Assembly (NCBI GenBank): GCA_026393775.1
Contig: JAPKZM010000269.1
Location: 1-36,922 of the forward strand
DNA: 36,922 nucleotides
Source of the DNA: Candidatus Aminicenantota bacterium
GTDB lineage: Bacteria > Acidobacteriota > Aminicenantia > UBA2199
Reading direction: 5' to 3'
The position numbers were made by a program, and so were the translations under genes. This document shows, one piece after another, positions 32,672-36,922 of this stretch. The notes under the pieces were generated by a model, which was given only the letters and a program-made list of their open reading frames with translations, was not told the DNA's origin and ran no database searches. Position 1 is the stretch's first letter. Every line of letters begins with the position of its first letter.

Positions 32672-33047
32672 GGCTTGCGTTCCCGGAAAAGCGGGCCAGT
32701 CCCTCGATCAGGACGGCCAGGTAGACGATGGCGACGCCCTGGATGAAAAAAACAGCGCCGCTTTTCGTCCAGCGGCTGAACGCATAGAAGGCGGCGGCGA
32801 TAATCAGCAATTTCACCTGGGCCAATAAGAAAAACATCATCCTTCCTTTGCCTTTTTTTAAAATGCGGTCGGTCGATCGGATCAGTAGCGTAAAAGCGGC
32901 GATACTGATGGCGGCGCCCGTGAGGGAAATTATACAATAAATGAAGCTTTTTGTAAAAAAATAGATGAGAACCATGGCGATGATCTCCGCGCCGATCGCC
33001 TTGATGCCCACCTGGCCGCCGATATCCGGCTTACTTTTTATTGTCAT
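32661..33047 (-). CDS. AtpI-like ATP synthase assembly membrane protein (ATP synthase I family)
   Basis: 128 residues from ATG 33047; a longer start at 33077 would overlap the upstream gene by 47 bases. Four hydrophobic segments, with a basic loop RSTDRILKKGKGRMMFFL between the second and third. This matches the four-helix layout of the ATP-synt_I family, which helps assemble the c ring. The assignment rests mainly on topology and on its place directly before atpB. It overlaps the AtpZ-like gene by 17 bases and atpB by 11. Confidence 0.7.
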   Translation of the reverse strand: MTIKSKPDIGGQVGIKAIGAEIIAMVLIYFFTKSFIYCIISLTGAAISIAAFTLLIRSTDRILKKGKGRMMFFLLAQVKLLIIAAAFYAFSRWTKSGAVFFIQGVAIVYLAVLIEGLARFSGNASHGT

Positions 33048-33246
33048 GGGAGCGGGTGACGGCGAACAGGTTGACAAAACCGGCCAGGATCCCGTAGATG
33101 ATGAAAATGATGGTCAAATAGGGGTCGGTTTTCAGCCATTTATCCAAATAATAGCCGATGGCGAACCCGACCAGGATGGAGCTAGGAAACATCAGTCCGA
33201 CCGATGCGTAAGTCGGCCATTTTTTCTTGTCCGGCAAGGGCGGCAT
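33031..33246 (-). CDS. AtpZ/AtpI-family small membrane protein
   Basis: 71 residues with two membrane helices. YASVGLMFPSSILVGFAIGYYLDKWLKTDPYLTIIFIIYGILAGFVNL follows the ATPase_gene1 (PF09527) pattern, in particular the GYYLD-W-x-TDP turn and the second glycine-rich helix. AtpZ/AtpI proteins help assemble the F0 sector or form a cation channel with it. It is the first gene of the F0 set, 43 bases after the acidic small protein gene. No strong Shine-Dalgarno sequence precedes ATG 33246. Confidence 0.85.
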   Translation of the reverse strand: MPPLPDKKKWPTYASVGLMFPSSILVGFAIGYYLDKWLKTDPYLTIIFIIYGILAGFVNLFAVTRSHDNKK

Positions 33247-33289
33247 GGTGCTTAGGCTTCAGGCCGAAAAGGGTAGGATGCGGCGGCGG

Positions 33290-33646
33290 TCAATAATCTT
33301 CATCCCCTTCATCGTCTTTCATGTCGAAGCCATCCAGGTCTTCTTCGGAATCGTCATCACCGAAATTTTCTTCTTCCTCGTAATAATTCATCGTTTCGAA
33401 ATTTTCCGCGCCGAACTCGGTTTTGCGTATTTCGATGGTCTTGTGGAATTCATCCTTGTCTTCAAAATGCCTGATGAAATTGGCGTCCAGTTCGCTGTAA
33501 AACAATTCCAGGTAGTCGTCTTCGATATAGCAAAAAACCGACATGTGCTCGTCCGTGTCCAGGGCGCCAACCACTTCGATGATCTTGGTCGCGGCGGCTT
33601 TCAAGATGTCAAGCGTTTGCCACGAAATGATTTCGATCTGCTCCAT
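33290..33646 (-). CDS. Small highly acidic hypothetical protein
   Basis: 118 residues; I do not recognise a family. The N-terminal about 85 residues look folded (IEIISWQTLDILKAAATKII, VFCYIEDDYLELFYSEL, FIRHFEDKDEFHKTIEIRK), with alternating strand and helix predictions. The last about 35 residues are nearly all Asp/Glu (EEEENFGDDDSEEDLDG) and probably disordered. AAGGAG nine bases upstream supports ATG 33646. Only 43 bases separate it from the F0 genes, so it may be co-transcribed with them. A candidate promoter lies at 33670-33697. Confidence 0.75.
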   Translation of the reverse strand: MEQIEIISWQTLDILKAAATKIIEVVGALDTDEHMSVFCYIEDDYLELFYSELDANFIRHFEDKDEFHKTIEIRKTEFGAENFETMNYYEEEENFGDDDSEEDLDGFDMKDDEGDEDY

Positions 33647-33669
33647 CAGCGAATACTCCTTGGCGAATT

Positions 33670-33697
33670 TTTATATTGTTCTTATTTAATTTGATAA
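33670..33697 (-). promoter_or_regulatory. Candidate promoter of the acidic protein/F0 operon
   Basis: On the minus strand TTATCA (33697-33692), 16 bases, TATAAA (33675-33670). Transcription would start near 33663, just upstream of the Shine-Dalgarno sequence. A perfect TTGACA (33711-33706) overlaps the end of the intact uvrA-like frame and could act as an alternative -35, but without a good -10 at 17 bases. Confidence 0.4.
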
Positions 33698-33707
33698 ATT
33701 ACTTTTG

Positions 33708-33818
33708 TCAAGTGTTTTTTAAATATTTTTTCAGATAGTGCCCGGTCAGCGATTTTTTGTCTTTCATCATGGCGGCAGGCGGGCCGCTGAAAAGCATGTA
33801 ACCGCCGCCGTCCCCCCC
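33708..33818 (-). other. Out-of-frame C-terminal tail of the UvrA-like gene (frameshift at a G7 run)
   Basis: The run of seven C at 33812-33818 (G7 on the coding strand) marks a shift. With one more G the protein would read LGPEGG-DGGGYMLFSG, then PPAAMMKDKKSLTGHYLKKY to a TGA at 33708-33710, exactly the usual UvrA ending. As given, the frame instead ends in TAAVTCFSAARLPP at 33767. It is either a sequencing or assembly error in a homopolymer, or a real mutation. Confidence 0.85.
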
Positions 33819-36091
33819 TCGGGACCGAGTTCGATGACATGATCGGCGCTAGCGATCAGCGACAAATTGTGCTCGACCGCCACGATGGTGTTGCGTTTTT
33901 TCAGCAAGCGCTCAAATAGCTTCTGGATGACCGCGATATCGTAGGCGTGGAGACCGAACGACGGCTCGTCCAGCAGGAACAAGATATCGGTTTTTTCCTG
34001 ATCCAGGTACTTCAGCAGCCTGAGCTTCTGCAGTTCGCCCGTGGACAGGCAGCTGATTTTTTCCCCCAGTTGCAGGTAGCCCATGTCGTTGTCCTGCAGG
34101 TTCTTCAATGTGTTCAGCACCTGGGGAAGATCGGCGCCAAGATCGCGGACGAATTCATCGATGGTCAGGGCCAGAACGGCAGCGATGTTTTTATTTTTAT
34201 GGGTGATCTTTAAAATATCGGGAGCAAAGCCGCTGCCATAACAATGGCGGCAGGTGGTTCTGACCGTTGGCAGGAACTGCATTTCAATCTCCAGATAACC
34301 CCGGCCCTTGCATTCGGGGCAGCGCCCCATGGGAGAATGGAACGAGAAATGGCCGGGGAGATACCCCAGCAGGCGGCTTTGCTTCAGCGAGGCGAAAAAT
34401 TCCCGCAGCGGAGGAAAAATGTCTAAAAACCCGGCGATGTTCGTGCTGCCGCGCCTCGCGCCGACCCCCGGATCGAGATGAACGACCTCTTTGTGGCCGG
34501 AGTTCGCTCTGTGCTTCAGATAAATTTCATCATACAGCAGAGTGCTTTTGCCCGCGCCGCTGACTCCGGCAATGACGGTGAAAGCCCGACGCGGCATCCG
34601 GAAATCAAAATGCTTCAAGTTGTGGCTGCTGGCGTCCCTGCAGGTCCAGAATTCCATCTCAACCCTTTTTCCGGCCGGCCTCTCCCTTGCCAGCCGGAAG
34701 TACTTCTGGGTGGTTGTCGATTGGGAGTTGAAAAAATCTTCCTTACTGCCGGAATAGACGATCTGCCCGCCCGCGCTGCCCGCGCGCGGTCCCAGCTCGA
34801 TGACGTGATCGGCATTGCGGATCAGGTGGGGGTTGTGCTCGACCAGGACGACGGTGTTGTCATTATCCTTTAGTTTTTTCAGAAAAAAATCCATTTTTTC
34901 ATAGTCGGCGGGATGCAGGTCGGCGGAGGGCTGATCGATGATCAACAGGGAATCGGAGAGGGTGGAGCCCATGATGAAAGCCAGGTTGATGCGCTGGTAT
35001 TCGCCCTTGGAAAGGGTAAAGGTGGGGCGGTTCAGATGGATATAATGAAGCCGGCTGCGCCGCAAATACTCCAGCTTGGCCGCGATCTCCGCGAAGACCT
35101 CGGGGGAGATCTTATTCCGGTAGTTATTGCCGTCCAAATCCTTGATCCAGGTGTTGGCGGCGCCGATGGTCATGGCCAGCAGGTCGGCGATGGTCCGGCC
35201 CTTGATCCGGAACGATGTGGCCAAACGGCTGAAGCGGCTGCCGCCGCACTCGCGGCAGGGGGCGGTCCCGGAGGCGGTTTCGTCCACTTCCCCCAGGCCT
35301 TTGCAAACCGGGCAGGCGCCACGGGCGCTGTTGAACGAAAAAAGATTTTCGTCCGGGCTTTCATATTCCTTTTGGCAGCGGGGGCAGAAGAGCACGACCG
35401 GGAAATGCAGGGGCCGGCGGTCATGGAACACGGTAAGCGTATTGCGGCTCATCGCCATGGCGCCATCGACGGCTTCAAAAATCCGGCTGCGGTTCTCGGC
35501 CCGGTTTTCCAGTTCGTCGACCAGGACCAGCATCGGCGCATTCCGGCTTTGGCTGTCGATGGCCGTTTTGCGGCCTTGGCGGACCTGAAAATAGTAACCG
35601 CGGTTGATCAAAAAAGAAATATCGCCCTGATAGGAAAAACAGATTCGCAGCATGCCGGCCTTGAGCGTCAGCAGCGCCTGGATGATCTCATCGATGCTGA
35701 ATTTCTTGATTTCGGCGCCGCAGCCGGGGCAGTAAAAATCGGAGATTTTAGCGTACAGGATGCGCAGGTAATCAAAAATATCCGAGGCCGTGGCCACGAT
35801 GGAGCGGGGATTCCGCACCGGTTTCTTCTGACGAAAGGCGATGGCCGGCGGCAGGTTGTCGATGCGATCGATGTCGGGCTTGTCGATCCTGTCGAGGAAC
35901 TGGCGGATATAGGGGGAAATCGATTCGATGTAGCGGATGTAGCCTTCGGCGTAAAGGGTGTGGAAGGCCAGCGACGATTTACCGGCGCCGCTGACGCCGA
36001 CGACGGCAGTTATTTTCCCCAGCGGGATGGCGGCGTCGATATTTTTCAAGTTGTTGGTGCGGATACCCCTGAGGATGATGTTTTTTTCCAT
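33767..36091 (-). CDS. Short UvrA-like ABC ATPase (excinuclease subunit A paralogue), frameshifted near the C-terminus
   Basis: 774 residues as read, about 794 if the frameshift is repaired; canonical UvrA has about 940. Two ABC modules are present. Walker A1 GVSGAGKSSLAF (32-43) and RYIESISPYIRQFLDRIDKPD are UvrA-typical, as are RNPRSIVATASDIFDYLR and CxxC zinc-binding pairs (CPGC 121, CPRC 236, CPVC 260, CRECGG 279, CPEC 591, CRHC 614). Signatures are LSKGE (360-364) and LSTGE (682-686) rather than LSGGE. Walker B1 is LLIIDQPSADLH, with Gln387 instead of the catalytic Glu; Walker B2 (LLDEPSFGLH, Glu709) is intact. The insertion domain between GLGEV and the next zinc pair is missing. It is probably not the housekeeping UvrA but a repair- or resistance-related paralogue. 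Confidence 0.88.
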   Translation of the reverse strand: MEKNIILRGIRTNNLKNIDAAIPLGKITAVVGVSGAGKSSLAFHTLYAEGYIRYIESISPYIRQFLDRIDKPDIDRIDNLPPAIAFRQKKPVRNPRSIVATASDIFDYLRILYAKISDFYCPGCGAEIKKFSIDEIIQALLTLKAGMLRICFSYQGDISFLINRGYYFQVRQGRKTAIDSQSRNAPMLVLVDELENRAENRSRIFEAVDGAMAMSRNTLTVFHDRRPLHFPVVLFCPRCQKEYESPDENLFSFNSARGACPVCKGLGEVDETASGTAPCRECGGSRFSRLATSFRIKGRTIADLLAMTIGAANTWIKDLDGNNYRNKISPEVFAEIAAKLEYLRRSRLHYIHLNRPTFTLSKGEYQRINLAFIMGSTLSDSLLIIDQPSADLHPADYEKMDFFLKKLKDNDNTVVLVEHNPHLIRNADHVIELGPRAGSAGGQIVYSGSKEDFFNSQSTTTQKYFRLARERPAGKRVEMEFWTCRDASSHNLKHFDFRMPRRAFTVIAGVSGAGKSTLLYDEIYLKHRANSGHKEVVHLDPGVGARRGSTNIAGFLDIFPPLREFFASLKQSRLLGYLPGHFSFHSPMGRCPECKGRGYLEIEMQFLPTVRTTCRHCYGSGFAPDILKITHKNKNIAAVLALTIDEFVRDLGADLPQVLNTLKNLQDNDMGYLQLGEKISCLSTGELQKLRLLKYLDQEKTDILFLLDEPSFGLHAYDIAVIQKLFERLLKKRNTIVAVEHNLSLIASADHVIELGPEGGTAAVTCFSAARLPP

Positions 36092-36125
36092 GCCTGCTGT
36101 CCGTTCCCGTTAAAAACAAGATAAA

Positions 36126-36198
36126 TACGCCCGGAGAGACTCGAACTCCCAACGCACAGCTTCGAAGGCTGCCGCTCTATCCTTTGAGCTACGGGCGC
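36126..36198 (-). tRNA. tRNA-Arg (anticodon TCG)
   Basis: A 73-base cloverleaf on the minus strand. The acceptor stem GCGCCCG pairs with CGGGCGT (one G-T pair), followed by discriminator A73; CCA is not encoded. The D-arm TAGCTCAAAGGATAGAG is typical, the anticodon loop CTTCGAA gives TCG (reads CGA), and the T-arm has loop TTCGAGT. A good promoter lies just upstream (36212-36240). Confidence 0.95.
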
Positions 36199-36211
36199 GA
36201 CCTTAGAAGCC

Positions 36212-36240
36212 ATTATAGCTTGATCCGGGCGCTTCGGCAA
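36212..36240 (-). promoter_or_regulatory. Promoter of tRNA-Arg
   Basis: On the minus strand TTGCCG (36240-36235), 17 bases, TATAAT (36217-36212, perfect). Transcription would start near 36205, seven bases before the mature 5' end. It faces the promoter of the divergent nitroreductase-like gene. Confidence 0.7.
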
Positions 36241-36252
36241 CCGCTCCGGATC
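36222..36252. promoter_or_regulatory. Inverted repeat between divergent promoters
   Basis: GATCCGGGCG (36222-36231) and CGCTCCGGATC (36242-36252) are reverse complements apart from one extra base. The repeat covers the tRNA -35 and the region just upstream of the plus-strand -10, so it could be an operator for the nitroreductase-like gene, or a hairpin of no function. Confidence 0.4.
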
Positions 36253-36256
36253 GTGG

Positions 36257-36262
36257 TATAAT
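36257..36262 (+). promoter_or_regulatory. -10 box of the nitroreductase-like gene (leaderless start?)
   Basis: A perfect TATAAT ends five bases before ATG 36268, so the transcript should begin at or next to the A of the start codon. No Shine-Dalgarno sequence and no clear -35 are seen. Confidence 0.6.
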
Positions 36263-36267
36263 TTTTT

Positions 36268-36922
36268 ATGCTAAAAAACATCGTTTCCAACCAGTCCGTC
36301 TTGGAATTGATAAAAAAACGCTATTCATGCCGCAGTTTCGACGGCCGCGGCTTTGAGCCGGAACTGCTGGCTGCGCTGGAGAAATTCCCGGCTGCATTGG
36401 AACTGCCTTTTAAAAACGATGTGCGTTTCGGCGTCATCGACAAGGATCTGGTGCGGGCGGAGAATTTCTTTTCCAGCGGCAGTTACGGGATGATCAAGGG
36501 GGTACGCTTCTATTTGAGTGCCCTGGTCAAAAGAGACTCGCCCCGCTGCTGGGAAGATGTCGGTTTCGGGCTGGAGACAATTGTTCTGTATGCCACTTCA
36601 CTGGATCTGGCCAGCTGCTGGATCGGCGGCATCTTTGACCGCAAGCATTTTGGCCGGACCCTCGGCATCCGGCCGAAAGAAATGCTACCGGCGGTAGTCG
36701 CCGTCGGCCGGCCGGCTGAAAGACGCTCGCAGCGCGATCGCCTGGTACGCTGGAGCGCCCGCGGAGATCAGCGCAAAGCGGCGGCCGCGATTTTTTTCCA
36801 CGAAGATTGGCAGATCCCTTTCGCTTACTCCGATTTCCCGCGCTGGGCGCCGGTCCTGGAAAACGTGCGCCTGGGGCCTTCGGCCTCCAACAAGCAGCCT
36901 TGGCGCCTTATTATGAAGGACG
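36268..36922 (+). CDS. Nitroreductase-like protein (TM1586-type), 3' end cut by window edge
   Basis: 218 residues are visible by hand translation; the gene runs off the right edge. The N-terminus has LELIKKRYSCRSFDGRG, the R-S-x-R-x-F start of nitroreductases that binds FMN phosphate. The middle has VGFGLETIVLYATSLDLASCWIGG, and near the edge LGPSASNKQPWRL, an FMN-site motif that in single-domain nitroreductases lies near the N-terminus. This tandem arrangement fits the TM1586 putative nitroreductase family (PF14512). The cofactor would be FMN and the substrate is unknown. The gene is divergent from tRNA-Arg and has a TATAAT five bases before its ATG. Confidence 0.82.
   Translation, partial: MLKNIVSNQSVLELIKKRYSCRSFDGRGFEPELLAALEKFPAALELPFKNDVRFGVIDKDLVRAENFFSSGSYGMIKGVRFYLSALVKRDSPRCWEDVGFGLETIVLYATSLDLASCWIGGIFDRKHFGRTLGIRPKEMLPAVVAVGRPAERRSQRDRLVRWSARGDQRKAAAAIFFHEDWQIPFAYSDFPRWAPVLENVRLGPSASNKQPWRLIMKD

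Noticed and set aside
34913..36124. A 403-codon plus-strand open frame opposite the UvrA-like gene
   Set aside because: The opposite strand encodes clear UvrA motifs across the same stretch. The plus-strand product is a low-complexity Gly/Ala/Asp-rich shadow with no domain and no ribosome-binding site.
1..36922. CRISPR array, rRNA genes, intact insertion sequences or prophage genes
   Set aside because: No regularly spaced repeats, no rRNA-like sequence and no transposase, integrase or phage structural protein were found on reading both strands.

Overview
The window is a chromosomal segment of a diderm (Gram-negative) bacterium of moderately high GC. LpxD (lipid A), a putative outer-membrane barrel protein ending in Phe, periplasmic DUF1573 and subtilase proteins, a type IV pilin-like prepilin and an F-type ATP synthase F0 cluster support this. 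Gene order and content recall uncultured Acidobacteriota-like lineages such as Candidatus Aminicenantota, but that placement is an inference I could not test.

Layout. (1) 1-4713, minus strand: a tightly coupled string of outer-membrane-like protein, S8 protease, recN and miaB (cut by the window edge), with stop/start overlaps. (2) 4714-4884: divergent intergenic region with a long imperfect inverted repeat. (3) 4885-6723, plus strand: one GT-C-like membrane protein, possibly translated from a leaderless transcript. (4) 6720-24884, minus strand: an about 18 kb surface-glycan operon. In order of transcription it holds two nucleotide-sugar aminotransferases, a FemAB/BioF2-like acyltransferase, a methyltransferase, a sulfotransferase, two more methyltransferases, a Wzx-type flippase, four GT4 glycosyltransferases, a TMTC-like GT-C/TPR protein, a membrane alkaline-phosphatase-superfamily transferase and another GT-C-like protein. 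Most junctions are 1-11 base overlaps or near-abutments, so it probably acts as one translationally coupled unit. (5) 24885-28977: a regulatory gap with a near-consensus sigma-54 promoter, a type IV pilin-like gene with a strong terminator, then two Wzy_C/O-antigen-ligase family proteins with C-terminal TPR-like regions. The first seems to lack its 5' end. (6) 28978-31539, minus strand: DUF1573, lpxD, YihY/BrkB. (7) 31585-33646, minus strand: an F0-only ATP synthase cluster (AtpZ/I-like, AtpI-like, a, c) preceded by a small acidic protein. (8) 33708-36091: a short, divergent UvrA-like protein with a degenerate first Walker B and a probable C-terminal frameshift. (9) tRNA-Arg(TCG) and a divergent nitroreductase-like gene cut by the right edge.

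How the parts fit. Regions 3-5 look like a locus that makes amino sugars, assembles, sulfates, methylates and exports a glycan, and may transfer it to a lipid or to protein. A sigma-54-driven pilin immediately upstream of two ligase-family proteins suggests pilin glycosylation (compare pilA-tfpO of Pseudomonas). This link is a hypothesis. The points most worth a second look are the pilin/ligase junction, the Na+-type residues in the c subunit, and the UvrA-like protein.
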